From an uncultured Pelagibacteraceae bacterium (GTDB lineage Bacteria; Pseudomonadota; Alphaproteobacteria; Pelagibacterales; Pelagibacteraceae), in contig CABYRT010000005.1 of NCBI GenBank assembly GCA_902521355.1, positions 35,716 through 99,715 on the forward strand: a DNA stretch of 64,000 nt, read 5' to 3'. The notes beneath the pieces were generated by a model. The model had not been told where the DNA came from, made no database searches, and worked only from the letters and a program-made list of their open reading frames with translations. A program made the position numbers and the translations under genes. Shown in pieces: positions 34,644 to 43,532 of this stretch (its first letter is position 1; each line of letters begins with the position of its first letter).

Positions 34644-36086
34644 TCAGGTTTTTAGACCCATATGGGTATACTTTATATTAAGGTAATCTTTAATAGCCAT
34701 AGATCCACCTTCACGACCATAACCGGTTTGTTTTATTCCACCGAATGGAGCTTCAGCAACTGCAACTGCAGCTGTATTTACTGCTACACAACCGGTTTCC
34801 ATCATCTCTGATGCTCTATTAGCTTTGTCCATTGAGTTTGTATATAAATAGCTACAAAGTCCCAGGTCATTATTATTTGCTCTCTCTACTACTTCGTCAA
34901 AATCCTTGAAAGTTAAAACGGGCACTAGGGGACCAAAAGGTTCTTCTTTCATAATTGTAAAATTGTCCTGCACTTCATCAAATACGGTTGGTTCAAAATA
35001 ATAACCTTTATTAAATCCTGAAGGTCTACCTCCACCTAAAACAACTTTTGCCCCTTCACTCTTTGTAGTTTCGACTAATTTTTCAATTTCCTCCAAACGA
35101 TTTGCTGTTGTTAAAGGTCCTAAGTCAGTGCCTTCATCCATACCATTTCCAATTTTTAATTTTTTTGCTCTATCTACGAAAGCATTTATAAATTCTTCTT
35201 TTCTTGTTTCTTGAATGTAAAACCTATTTGGGGATATACAAACTTGACCATTGTTACGAAATTTTGCTGTTATTGCCATATCTGCAACTTTATTCATGTC
35301 AACATCGTCAAATACTATAAATGGAGAATGACCACTTAATTCCATTGTAACTCTTTGAACTTTATCTGCAGCTTTTTTAAGTATTAATTTTCCAACACGT
35401 GTTGAGCCAGTTATAGAAACTTTTTTTATTATATCTGATTCAAGTAATTCATTTGATATTTCAGCTGGGTCTCCAGATAATAAATTGACTACTCCATCAG
35501 GAACTCCAGCATCTTTACAAATATTTACAAGTTCCATAACTGCTCCAGGCGTAATCACATCTGGCTTACAAATAACTGAACAACCAGCAGCCAGTGCAGT
35601 TGAAATTTTTCTAGATGCTAAAACTATAGGAAAATTCCATGGCACAAGTGCTGCTACAACACCTACTGGCTGATAGTAAACATGAACTCTTGTTTCTGGA
35701 AATCTACTTTGTAATGTTTCACCATAAATTCTCTTAGTTTCTTCTGCATTCCATTCAAATATATCTGCTCCACCACCAACTTCTCCAATTGCTTCTTTAA
35801 GAGGTTTTCCAACTTCAAGTGTAAGCCATTTAGCCAATACATCTTTTCTTTCACGCATCAAATCTGCAATTTTTCTTATTACATAAGACCTCTGCCATGG
35901 AGTGGTATTTTTCCAAGTTTCGAGTCCTTTCTCTGCTGATTTTAATGCTTTTTGAACGTCAACAGAGGACGCTTTTGATGCTTCTCCTAAAACTTCTTCT
36001 GTTGCTGGATTGATAACTTTATAAGTTTCTTTTTTTTCTGCTTGTTGCCACTGACCTTCAATGAATTGACCAAAATTGCTATACAT
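34644..36086 (-). CDS. NAD(P)-dependent aldehyde dehydrogenase (GabD-like)
   Basis: A 480-residue aldehyde dehydrogenase of the succinate-semialdehyde/lactaldehyde type. Motifs: VPWNFPIVLASRKI, the general-base Glu in VTMELSGHSP (usually MELGG), the catalytic Cys in NNGQVCISPNRF and the EEPFGPLVPV segment near residue 386. It lacks the CoA-acylating hallmarks of methylmalonate-semialdehyde dehydrogenase (IolA), so it probably makes a free acid. It heads a minus-strand operon with HpaI-like aldolase, hydroxyacid dehydrogenase and the pilin-like gene, and is divergent from iolD across 52 bases. Likely substrate: a semialdehyde in this sugar/cyclitol pathway. Confidence 0.93.
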   Translation of the reverse strand: MYSNFGQFIEGQWQQAEKKETYKVINPATEEVLGEASKASSVDVQKALKSAEKGLETWKNTTPWQRSYVIRKIADLMRERKDVLAKWLTLEVGKPLKEAIGEVGGGADIFEWNAEETKRIYGETLQSRFPETRVHVYYQPVGVVAALVPWNFPIVLASRKISTALAAGCSVICKPDVITPGAVMELVNICKDAGVPDGVVNLLSGDPAEISNELLESDIIKKVSITGSTRVGKLILKKAADKVQRVTMELSGHSPFIVFDDVDMNKVADMAITAKFRNNGQVCISPNRFYIQETRKEEFINAFVDRAKKLKIGNGMDEGTDLGPLTTANRLEEIEKLVETTKSEGAKVVLGGGRPSGFNKGYYFEPTVFDEVQDNFTIMKEEPFGPLVPVLTFKDFDEVVERANNNDLGLCSYLYTNSMDKANRASEMMETGCVAVNTAAVAVAEAPFGGIKQTGYGREGGSMAIKDYLNIKYTHMGLKT

Positions 36087-36138
36087 ATTTTTTAAATTGT
36101 GTTTAATTGTTAAAAGTTAAAGATTTATATATAGAATA

Positions 36139-37983
36139 ATGAAAAAAATAAAGCTCACTTGTGCACATGCAATAATAAAACATCTTATTGCTCAAAAAAT
36201 TTTAATAGATGGTAAAAAAGAGCAGTTATTTGCTGGAGCTTTTGGTATTTTTGGACATGGCAATGTTGCTTGTTTAGGACAAGCTCTTCAAGAAAATCAA
36301 GATAAATTACCAACTTATAGAGGGCATCATGAGCAAAATATGGCTCTGACTGGAATAGCATACGCTAGAGCTAAAAGAAGAAAACAATTTTTTGTTGCAA
36401 CTAGTTCAGTTGGACCAGGATCTACAAATATGGTTACAGCCTCAGCTGTTGCTATGAGCAACAGATTACCAATATTATTTTTACCTGGAGATACATATGC
36501 AAACAGAATGCCTGACCCAGTTCTTCAACAAGTTGAGCATTTTAATAATCCTGGCATTACTCAGAATGATGCTTTCAAACCAGTAACAAAATATTTTGAT
36601 AGAATTACAAGACCAGAACAAATTTTACAAACATTACCTCAAGCAATCCAAACAATGTTAGATCCAGCAGATTGCGGACCAGCATGCTTATCATTATCAC
36701 AAGATGTTCAAGGTGAAACATATGAATATCCTGAGGAATTTTTTAAAGAGAGAGTTCATAATATAAGACGACCAAGACCTGATGATTTTCAAATAAAACA
36801 AGCGGCTGAGCAAATTAAAAAATCTAAAAATCCTTTATTGATTTCAGGTGGAGGAGTTTTCTACTCTGATGCAATGGAAGATCTAAGTAATTTTGCAATT
36901 AAACACAATATACCAGTTACACAAACAGTTATGGGCTACTCTACAATGAAGAGAGACCACTCTCATTTTTTGGGTCCCATAGGTGGTCTTGGTGGCAAAG
37001 CAGCAAATAATTTAGCAAAACAAACTGACCTAGCTATTGCTGTTGGAACAAAGTTAGCTGATTTTACAACTGGGTCATGGGCAAATTTTGAGAACCCAGA
37101 CTTTTCACTTGTTAGTGTTAATGTCTCTAGATTTGATGCTAGCAAACATTTGGCGCAATCAGTAATAGGTGATGCAAAAGTAAGCTTACAAGAGCTATCA
37201 AACGCTTTGGGAGATTGGAAAGCACCTGATGAATGGCATAAAAAATCAAGAGATGAATTAAAAAATTGGAATGATTATGTAGATAAAGAAAGCGGTCCAA
37301 CTAATCAAGAACTACCTAGTTATGCACACGCTGTAGGAGCAATATATCGTAATTCAGATCCAACAGATATTGCTGTTACTGCGGCTGGTGGATTGGTTGG
37401 AGAAGTTGTACAAATTTGGAGGCCAAAAGAATTAAATACACATGAAACCGAATGGGGTTTTAGCTGTATGAGTTATGAAATTTCTGGTGCATTGGGAGTT
37501 AAAATGGCAAACCCAGATAAAGAAGTAATAGCTTTTGTAGGAGATGGATCTTATTTACTTTTTAATTCAGATATTTATTCATCAGTTATAACAAATAATA
37601 AATTAATAATAGTTTTATGTGATAATGGAGGCCATGCCGTTATTAACAGGCTACAATTATTTAAAGGTGGAAAAGAATTTAATTGTCTATTTAATAGTTC
37701 AAAAGCTCCAAATCTTGTACCTGTTAATTTTGCTAAACATGCAGAGAGTATGGGTGCAAAATCTGAGGAGGTATCATCTATTTCTGAATTAGAAGAAGCA
37801 TTTAAAAGAGCTAAAAAATCTGATGTGACTTACTTAATTTCAATAAAAACTCATTCTTATGAGTGGTTAGAAGGTTCTGCTTACTGGGAAAGTCCTACTT
37901 TAGAAATGCCATCAACAAAAGAAAATGAAGAGGCATTAAAACTTCATAAAGAAGGAAAATCAAAGCAAAGACAAGGTGTCTAA
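36139..37983 (+). CDS. iolD: Trihydroxycyclohexanedione hydrolase, TPP-dependent
   Basis: A 614-residue ThDP-dependent enzyme matching IolD, which opens the ring of trihydroxycyclohexane-1,2-dione to give 5-deoxy-glucuronate. The ThDP-activating glutamate is in RGHHEQNM (near residue 55); the central domain has LISGGGVFYSD; the ThDP/magnesium motif is VGDGSYLLFNSDI near 470 with CDNGGH after. Length matches IolD. It heads a plus-strand operon with two dehydrogenase genes and an ABC importer, gaps 5, 3, 22 and 1 bases. Divergent from the aldehyde dehydrogenase gene. Specificity is inferred from family and from the IolE-like gene nearby. Confidence 0.93.
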   Translation: MKKIKLTCAHAIIKHLIAQKILIDGKKEQLFAGAFGIFGHGNVACLGQALQENQDKLPTYRGHHEQNMALTGIAYARAKRRKQFFVATSSVGPGSTNMVTASAVAMSNRLPILFLPGDTYANRMPDPVLQQVEHFNNPGITQNDAFKPVTKYFDRITRPEQILQTLPQAIQTMLDPADCGPACLSLSQDVQGETYEYPEEFFKERVHNIRRPRPDDFQIKQAAEQIKKSKNPLLISGGGVFYSDAMEDLSNFAIKHNIPVTQTVMGYSTMKRDHSHFLGPIGGLGGKAANNLAKQTDLAIAVGTKLADFTTGSWANFENPDFSLVSVNVSRFDASKHLAQSVIGDAKVSLQELSNALGDWKAPDEWHKKSRDELKNWNDYVDKESGPTNQELPSYAHAVGAIYRNSDPTDIAVTAAGGLVGEVVQIWRPKELNTHETEWGFSCMSYEISGALGVKMANPDKEVIAFVGDGSYLLFNSDIYSSVITNNKLIIVLCDNGGHAVINRLQLFKGGKEFNCLFNSSKAPNLVPVNFAKHAESMGAKSEEVSSISELEEAFKRAKKSDVTYLISIKTHSYEWLEGSAYWESPTLEMPSTKENEEALKLHKEGKSKQRQGV

Positions 37984-37988
37984 AATTC

Positions 37989-39143
37989 ATGAATAAAGTT
38001 TTTAAGGTTGGTCTCATAGGATGTGGCCATATCGCAGAAACATATTTTAGAGGACACCAATATTTTAATAATTTCAAAATCGTTGCTTGTGCAGATATTA
38101 ATCAAAAAGCAGCTGAAAAATGTGCAAAATTATACAACATCAAATCAATGACTGTTAATGAAATACTAAAAGATAAAGATATAGAGGTAATTTTAAATTT
38201 AACAATTCCTCAATCACATTATTCTGTATCAAAAAAAGTATTAAATGCTGGTAAGCATGTTTATTCAGAAAAACCATTAGCAACATACTTTCAAAAAGGA
38301 AAAGAATTAGTAGCTTTGGCAAAACAAAAAAAATTATACATTGGTAATGCGCCGGATACTTTTCTTGGAGGAGGTGGACAAAAAGCAAAGGAGTTAATTG
38401 ACTCTGATTTGATTGGACAAATTAAACTTGGAAATGCAATATTTGCATTTCCTGGCGTTGAAAACTTTCATCCAAAACCAGAATCTTGGTATAAAAAAGA
38501 GGGAGGACCAGTAATAGATATGGGTCCTTATTTTTTTACAACGCTTGTTAATCTTTTAGGGCCAGCTAAACAGGTGCAAGGAAGAACATTAACGGCGTTT
38601 AAAAGAAGAAATTATAGAGCAGGTCCAAATAAAGGAAAAACATTTAAGGTTGAAACACCAACTACTTATTTAGCAACAATTCAATTTCATAATGAAGCAA
38701 TTATTCAAGTTACTCTATCCTTTGATGTTATTAATCATCAAAGAAATCATATGGAACTTTATGGAACTAAAGGATCAATTATCGTTCCTGATCCGAACAT
38801 GTTTGGTGGATCTGTTTATATTTCTGTTACAGAGGGTGGTCGTTGGGGTGAACATAAAACTGATAAAATGCATTTAGGAAAAATAAATATTACATCTGCA
38901 AGTGGTAGATCCAATGAGTCACCAACAAATGCTAACTATAGAAGTGTTGGAATGTCTGAGATGTTATATTCAATCGAAAAAAAGAAAAAACATCGATGTT
39001 CAGGAGAGCTATCTCTTCATGTTTTAGATATAATTGAGTCTACTATGAAAGCAGCAACAACTGGAGTACCTCAAAAAATAAAAACTAAATGTGAAAAGCC
39101 AAAAAGATTTACAGAAGAAGAAGTAAAAAAAATTCTCTTATAG
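37989..39143 (+). CDS. Gfo/Idh/MocA family oxidoreductase
   Basis: A 384-residue NAD(P)-dependent dehydrogenase. Rossmann motif GLIGCGHIAETY near residue 8, YSEKPLATYF with the catalytic lysine near 97, and the C-terminal GFO fold with WYKKEGGPVIDMGPYFFT, whose Asp/Tyr replace the usual Asp-His pair. This is the third Gfo/Idh enzyme in the island and not close to the other two, so it probably handles a different sugar, cyclitol or its 3-keto form. It lies between iolD (gap 5) and a 2-hydroxyacid dehydrogenase (gap 3) in the same operon as an ABC importer. Substrate unknown. Confidence 0.9.
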   Translation: MNKVFKVGLIGCGHIAETYFRGHQYFNNFKIVACADINQKAAEKCAKLYNIKSMTVNEILKDKDIEVILNLTIPQSHYSVSKKVLNAGKHVYSEKPLATYFQKGKELVALAKQKKLYIGNAPDTFLGGGGQKAKELIDSDLIGQIKLGNAIFAFPGVENFHPKPESWYKKEGGPVIDMGPYFFTTLVNLLGPAKQVQGRTLTAFKRRNYRAGPNKGKTFKVETPTTYLATIQFHNEAIIQVTLSFDVINHQRNHMELYGTKGSIIVPDPNMFGGSVYISVTEGGRWGEHKTDKMHLGKINITSASGRSNESPTNANYRSVGMSEMLYSIEKKKKHRCSGELSLHVLDIIESTMKAATTGVPQKIKTKCEKPKRFTEEEVKKILL

Positions 39144-39146
39144 ATC

Positions 39147-40166
39147 ATGAAAGATATTGCAATTGTTGATCCGTATCCAAGAACTATGGAGCTTATTTTT
39201 TCAAAATCAAAATTAAATGAGTTAAAAAATAAATTTAAGCTTATTTTCGCCCCAAAAACAAATAAACAAAAATTTTATATTAATAATATTCATAAAGCGA
39301 AATATATAATTGGTCAGCCTGATCTTCCTAAATTTTTATTAATAAAAGCAAAAAAGTTAAAAGCTGTAATAAATGTCGAAAGCAACTTTCTAGATAATAT
39401 GGATTATAATTATTGCTTTGATAAAGGTATTCACGTTATCGCAACTTCACCTGTTTTCTCAAAACCAGTCGCAGAAATTGCGCTTGGATTTACACTCTCT
39501 CTTCTTAGAAATATTCATGGAGCAAATCAGGATTTCATTAATAAAAAGGAAAAGTATGGATTAGATGGAAATCTTAAGGCTTCATTGTTATCAGACAAAA
39601 AAATCGGATTATTTGGATTTGGAGACTTAGGGAAAGCTTTGGTTCCATTATTGAAACCATTTTCGAGTAAAATAAATATCTATGATCCTTGGATACCAAA
39701 CAAAAAAATTATTAATCAAGGATTTAAACCAATTACTTTAAAAAAAATGTTTAAAGAATGTGAGGTTATTTATGTGCTTGCTGCAATTACTACAAAAAAC
39801 AAAGGATTAATTGATAAAAAATTACTCAATCTTATGAAATCAAACTCTCTTTTTATACTAATGAGTAGAGCTGCAGTTGTTAATTTTAAAGATTTAAAAA
39901 ATAGGCTTAAAAAAGGTGATATTTATGCAGCGCTTGATGTTTTTCCGGAAGAACCAGTTAAAAAAAATGACCCAATAAGAAAATTAAAAAATGTTTTATT
40001 TTCTGCACATAGAGCGGGTGCTTTAGATGAGGCATTTAAGGAAATGGGAAATATTGTGTTTGAAGATATGAAATTGATTTCAAAAAATCTTAATCCAAGA
40101 TTTTGTAAAAAAGCTCTAAGAAAAACTGTTCATCTTTTAAGGTCAAAACCTGTTGCAATTAATTAA
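39147..40166 (+). CDS. 2-hydroxyacid dehydrogenase
   Basis: A 339-residue D-isomer 2-hydroxyacid dehydrogenase. NAD-binding GLFGFGDLGKALVPLL near residue 150; catalytic Arg in LMSRAAVVNF, Glu in FPEEPV and His in FSAHRAGALDE. It is diverged from the other hydroxyacid dehydrogenase at 32864-33823 and may belong to the GyaR/hydroxypyruvate-reductase-like group. No ACT domain. The position after a Gfo/Idh gene and before the importer ATPase suggests that it reduces or oxidises an acidic intermediate of the same pathway. Substrate unknown. Confidence 0.9.
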   Translation: MKDIAIVDPYPRTMELIFSKSKLNELKNKFKLIFAPKTNKQKFYINNIHKAKYIIGQPDLPKFLLIKAKKLKAVINVESNFLDNMDYNYCFDKGIHVIATSPVFSKPVAEIALGFTLSLLRNIHGANQDFINKKEKYGLDGNLKASLLSDKKIGLFGFGDLGKALVPLLKPFSSKINIYDPWIPNKKIINQGFKPITLKKMFKECEVIYVLAAITTKNKGLIDKKLLNLMKSNSLFILMSRAAVVNFKDLKNRLKKGDIYAALDVFPEEPVKKNDPIRKLKNVLFSAHRAGALDEAFKEMGNIVFEDMKLISKNLNPRFCKKALRKTVHLLRSKPVAIN

Positions 40167-40188
40167 TTTTTTTTTTAATTTAAATTAA

Positions 40189-40938
40189 ATGACTTCAACA
40201 AATAAATTGCTCTTAGAGGCCAAAGGTATCACAAAGTATTTTGGAACAATAACTGCTCTAGAAAATGTAAATTTAAAAGTACACGAGGGTGAATGTTTAG
40301 GTGTTGTGGGAGATAATGGTGCAGGCAAATCTACACTAATGAAAGTTTTATCTGGTTTGTACAAACCAAGTGCAGGCGCTTTATTTTTTGAGGGTAAAGA
40401 ACACGTATTAGATAGTCCAAAAGATTCTCAAAATTTAGGTTTAGAAATGGTTTATCAAGATCTTGCATTGGCAGGTAATTTACCCATTGGAGAAAATATT
40501 TTCTTAGGAAGAGAACCTACAAAAAATATTGGCTTTTTAAAGTTTCTAGATTTTAAAAAAATTCAAGAAATGACGAGTGCACACTTAGAGAAACTAAAAA
40601 TAAATGTTAAAAGTGCTGACCAAAAAGTAGAGGAATTATCTGGAGGACAAAGACAAGCAGTTGCAATAGCTAGGTCAACAGCATTTAATGCCAAAGTTGT
40701 TATAATGGATGAACCAACTGCTGCTTTAGCAATAAAAGAAGTTGGAAAAGTATTAGATTTAATTAATAAATTAAAAAGTACTGGCGTAGGTGTTATAGTA
40801 ATAAGTCATAGAATGGATGATATTTTTACTGTTTGCGACAGAGTAATGGCACTTTTTCAAGGAACAAACTTTGCTGAGTCTCAATTAGATAAAACTTCAA
40901 GAGATGAAGTCATTGGTTGGATTATGGGAAAAAAATAA
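40189..40938 (+). CDS. CUT2 sugar ABC importer ATPase
   Basis: A 249-residue single-domain ATPase of the FrcA type, paralogous to the one at 26284-27081. Walker [10 protein letters not shown] near residue 41, Q-loop YQDLALAG, signature LSGGQRQAVAI, Walker B VVIMDEPTAALA and switch His ISHRMDD. It follows the hydroxyacid dehydrogenase by 22 bases, which include a poly-T tract and a 16-bp AT palindrome directly at the ATG, and precedes the permease by one base. It should energise the second sugar importer. Confidence 0.95.
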   Translation: MTSTNKLLLEAKGITKYFGTITALENVNLKVHEGECLGVVGDNGAGKSTLMKVLSGLYKPSAGALFFEGKEHVLDSPKDSQNLGLEMVYQDLALAGNLPIGENIFLGREPTKNIGFLKFLDFKKIQEMTSAHLEKLKINVKSADQKVEELSGGQRQAVAIARSTAFNAKVVIMDEPTAALAIKEVGKVLDLINKLKSTGVGVIVISHRMDDIFTVCDRVMALFQGTNFAESQLDKTSRDEVIGWIMGKK

Positions 40939-40939
40939 A

Positions 40940-41953
40940 ATGGACGATAAGGAAAAAAAACAAGATAGCTTATATGTAAAACTTATTCCATATTTTGAAA
41001 AATATGGGATTTTACTATTATTAGTTATCATGATCTTGGTAATGCATATTTTGCAACCAGATGTCTTCTTGTCTTGGAGAAATGTAACAAACGTATTCAA
41101 ACAAATATCTTGGCAATCAATGTTAGCTTTAGGTGTTTTTATGGTGATTGTGACTGCGGGTATAGATCTATCAGTTGGCTCAATAATGATGCTTTCATTG
41201 ATGATTTTAGCAATAGTAGCTAAAGCCGGAGCACCTTGGTTTATAGTTGTTCTTGTACCTTTATTTGCTGGATTTTTATGCGGGTTGATAAATGGTTTAG
41301 GGATAACACTTTTAAGAATGCCTCATCCTTTTATAATGACTTTAGGAACTCTTTATATTTTTAGAGGAACAGGAAACTTAATATCAGGCGGAACACCTAT
41401 AAGTGGATTTACTGATGAAGTTAGGTACTTAGGTCATGGTAGAATAGATCTTACTTGGCTAGGATTAGAGAAATCTCAATATCTCCCCGTAAGCTTAGTT
41501 TTAATCGCTGTTGTATATTTTGTTTTTTGGGTTTTCTTAAATCATAGTCGAACAGGAAAGTGGATTTATGCAATTGGAGGCAACCCAAGCGCAGCAAGAG
41601 CTTCAGGAATTAATGTTAATAAAATTTTAATAATTGTTTATTCACTTTGTGGATTTTTATCAGGTATTGGAGCATTAATTTTAGCAGGAAGAACAGACTC
41701 TGGTTATCCTAATGCAGGATTACAATCTGAATTGGATGCTATCGCAGCATGTATAATTGGTGGAGCTAGTTTCTTTGGTGGTAGAGGAACTGTTCTTGGA
41801 GTATTTGCCGGAGTAATGATTATGGGAATTTTAAGAAATGGACTTAATTTGATGGATGTAAGTTCTTTCTGGCAACAAGTATTGATTGGTTCAATCATTG
41901 TATTAGCAGTTTACGTGGATGTTTTAAGAAGAGATTTCGGCACAAGAAAATAA
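40940..41953 (+). CDS. CUT2 sugar ABC importer permease
   Basis: A 337-residue permease starting at ATG 40940, one base after the ATPase stop (the track's start at 40904 lies inside the ATPase gene and is rejected). About ten helices. Family blocks: VTAGIDLSVGSIMMLSLMI (CUT2 motif), RMPHPFIMTLGTLYIFRG, YAIGGNPSAARASGINVNK and LDAIAACIIGGASFFGGRGT. Typical length. It is followed after 107 bases by its binding-protein gene, so the operon order is ATPase-permease-SBP, the reverse of the first importer. Confidence 0.95.
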   Translation: MDDKEKKQDSLYVKLIPYFEKYGILLLLVIMILVMHILQPDVFLSWRNVTNVFKQISWQSMLALGVFMVIVTAGIDLSVGSIMMLSLMILAIVAKAGAPWFIVVLVPLFAGFLCGLINGLGITLLRMPHPFIMTLGTLYIFRGTGNLISGGTPISGFTDEVRYLGHGRIDLTWLGLEKSQYLPVSLVLIAVVYFVFWVFLNHSRTGKWIYAIGGNPSAARASGINVNKILIIVYSLCGFLSGIGALILAGRTDSGYPNAGLQSELDAIAACIIGGASFFGGRGTVLGVFAGVMIMGILRNGLNLMDVSSFWQQVLIGSIIVLAVYVDVLRRDFGTRK

Positions 41954-42033
41954 ACACGTCAAAGTTGAATAGATGCTATCATAAGAGACCCTGTAAACAG
42001 TTGAATTTTTTTTAAAAATTTTATTAAATTAGG

Positions 42034-42051
42034 CTTTAATAATTATTAAAG
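42034..42051. promoter_or_regulatory. 18-bp palindrome overlapping the ribosome site
   Basis: CTTTAATAATTATTAAAG is a perfect palindrome. Its end overlaps the AAAGGGG ribosome-binding site of the sugar-binding-protein gene that starts at 42061. As RNA it could hide the ribosome site; as DNA it could be an operator. A TTGAAT (42001) and TTAAAT (42024) pair with a 17-base spacer upstream is a weak promoter candidate. Confidence 0.4.
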
Positions 42052-42060
42052 GGGAAATTT

Positions 42061-42993
42061 ATGAGAGAACTATCAAGAAAAATTGTTGTTTTAGTATCAG
42101 CAATTTTTTTATCGATAAGCATGATTTCAGCTTCTTTTGCTGATGGTCATGGTAAAAAAATCTTGTTCAGTATTAAAGGTCCTGGGTCTGGAAATCCTTT
42201 CTGGGCTTCAGTTACAAAAGGTGCTGAAGAAGAAGCTAAAAAATTAGGTGTTAAGTTAATCTTGGTTGCGCCACCTCAGGAAGGTGATGTTCAAGCACAA
42301 ATTAACCAAGTGGAAGACCAACTTGCTAAAGGTGTTGATGCTTTAGCTCTTGCACCAGGAGATCCAAATGCATTTGCTCCAATTGTAGATGACGCTATCA
42401 AAAGTGGTGTTCCAGTTGTATTCGTAGATACAAAAGGGATCAATGAAGGTGTTACTTTTATTGGAACTAACAATATGAACGGAGCAGAATTAGCTGCTAA
42501 ATTCATTTGTGACAAAACTCCAAAAGGTTCAGATGTTGCAATTTTGACTGGAATAGAGTCTCAATCAACAGCTTTACTAAGAAGAGACGGTGCAATAAAA
42601 GGATTTAAAAATTGCGGTTTAAATATAGTTGCTACTCAAACAGCTGAGTGGGATACTGCAAAAGGTAGATCAGTTACTGAGTCAATTATTTTGAAAAATC
42701 CTAATATCAAAGCAATATTTGCTTCAAATGACAATATGGGCTTAGGTGCTATGCAAGCTCTTAAAGATGCAGATATGAATGATGTTGTTGTTGTTGGTTT
42801 TGATGCAACTCCAGATGCTGCTACAAGTATCTTAAAAGGTGAAATGACTGCAACTATTGCTCAGTTCTCATATAACATGGGTGCTTACGGTGTTAAATAT
42901 GCTCTTGAGCTAGCTAATGGTGGAAGTATTGATCCAAACATTGATACTGGAACACAACTAGTAACAAAAGAAAACGCTAACGATTTTAAATAA
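42061..42993 (+). CDS. Periplasmic sugar-binding protein (RbsB-like)
   Basis: A 310-residue periplasmic-binding-protein type 1. Signal peptide MRELSRKIVVLVSAIFLSISMISASFA, mature start near DGHGKKILFSIKG. RbsB-type segments: GSGNPFWASVTKGAEEEAKKLG, VDALALAPGD, GVPVVFVDTKG, FASNDNMGLGAMQALK and VVVGFDATPDA. A strong AAAGGGGA ribosome site precedes the ATG. It has its own 107-base upstream region and a strong terminator downstream, so it can be expressed apart from permease and ATPase. The following RbsD/FucU and ribokinase genes suggest ribose or a similar sugar; inference. Confidence 0.95.
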   Translation: MRELSRKIVVLVSAIFLSISMISASFADGHGKKILFSIKGPGSGNPFWASVTKGAEEEAKKLGVKLILVAPPQEGDVQAQINQVEDQLAKGVDALALAPGDPNAFAPIVDDAIKSGVPVVFVDTKGINEGVTFIGTNNMNGAELAAKFICDKTPKGSDVAILTGIESQSTALLRRDGAIKGFKNCGLNIVATQTAEWDTAKGRSVTESIILKNPNIKAIFASNDNMGLGAMQALKDADMNDVVVVGFDATPDAATSILKGEMTATIAQFSYNMGAYGVKYALELANGGSIDPNIDTGTQLVTKENANDFK

Positions 42994-43014
42994 TCATTAG
43001 TATATAACATTTAA

Positions 43015-43048
43015 AAAGGGTGGAATTTTTATTCCACCCTTTTTTTTT
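43015..43048 (+). terminator. Rho-independent terminator after sugar-binding protein
   Basis: AAAGGGTGGAAT and ATTCCACCCTTT pair over 12 bp around a TTTT loop, followed by a run of T to 43048. The hairpin starts 21 bases after the binding-protein stop. It should end most transcripts there and protect the mRNA 3' end. Confidence 0.93.
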
Positions 43049-43066
43049 ATGTAATATAATCTTTTA

Positions 43067-43528
43067 ATGTTAATAAATATTAACCCTGTTTTAAGCCCTG
43101 ATTTACTTTTTAATTTAAGATCCATGGGTCATGGTGAGAAAATTATTCTTGCTGATGCTAATTTTCCTGCAAACTCTATGAACAAAAATGTAATCCGATT
43201 AGATGGGGTAAATATTAAAAGTGCAGCAAATGCAATTTTATCTGTTTTTCCATTAGATAGTTTTATCGTATCACAAGGGGGCTCACCTGCACTTAGAATG
43301 GAAGTAGATGATAAACCAGAGGAACTAACTGAAACTCATAAAGAATTTATTGAAGCAGTAAAAAATAATTCTGGTCCTCAATGGAAAGTTGGATCAATTT
43401 CAAGACAAAATTTTTATGAAGAAGCAAAAAAAGCATATTGTATTGTAACCACTACAGATGCTCGACCTTTTGGATGTTTTGTTATTACTAAAGGAGTTAT
43501 TCTTCCTGACGGTAAAGTCTGGTCTTAA
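43067..43528 (+). CDS. RbsD/FucU-family sugar mutarotase
   Basis: A 153-residue mutarotase of the RbsD/FucU family, interconverting ring forms of ribose or fucose after uptake. Seen: VLSPDLLFNLRSMGHGEKIILADANFPA with the catalytic His in MGHGE, and the C-terminal TTTDARPFGCFVITKGVI end with the conserved TxDxRPxGCxxIxKG motif, which points to FucU more than RbsD. It starts right after the terminator; a TATAAT at 43055-43060 lies six bases before the ATG. Followed four bases later by ribokinase. Which sugar is used is not settled. Confidence 0.9.
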   Translation: MLININPVLSPDLLFNLRSMGHGEKIILADANFPANSMNKNVIRLDGVNIKSAANAILSVFPLDSFIVSQGGSPALRMEVDDKPEELTETHKEFIEAVKNNSGPQWKVGSISRQNFYEEAKKAYCIVTTTDARPFGCFVITKGVILPDGKVWS

Positions 43529-43532
43529 TTAA

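Noticed and set aside
40174-40189. 16-bp palindrome TTTAATTTAAATTAAA at the ATPase start
   Set aside because: Pure A/T low-complexity sequence next to a T-run; expected by chance at this composition.
40904-40939. Earlier start for the second sugar permease
   Set aside because: Inside the ATPase gene in another frame; ATG 40940 directly after the stop fits the family better.
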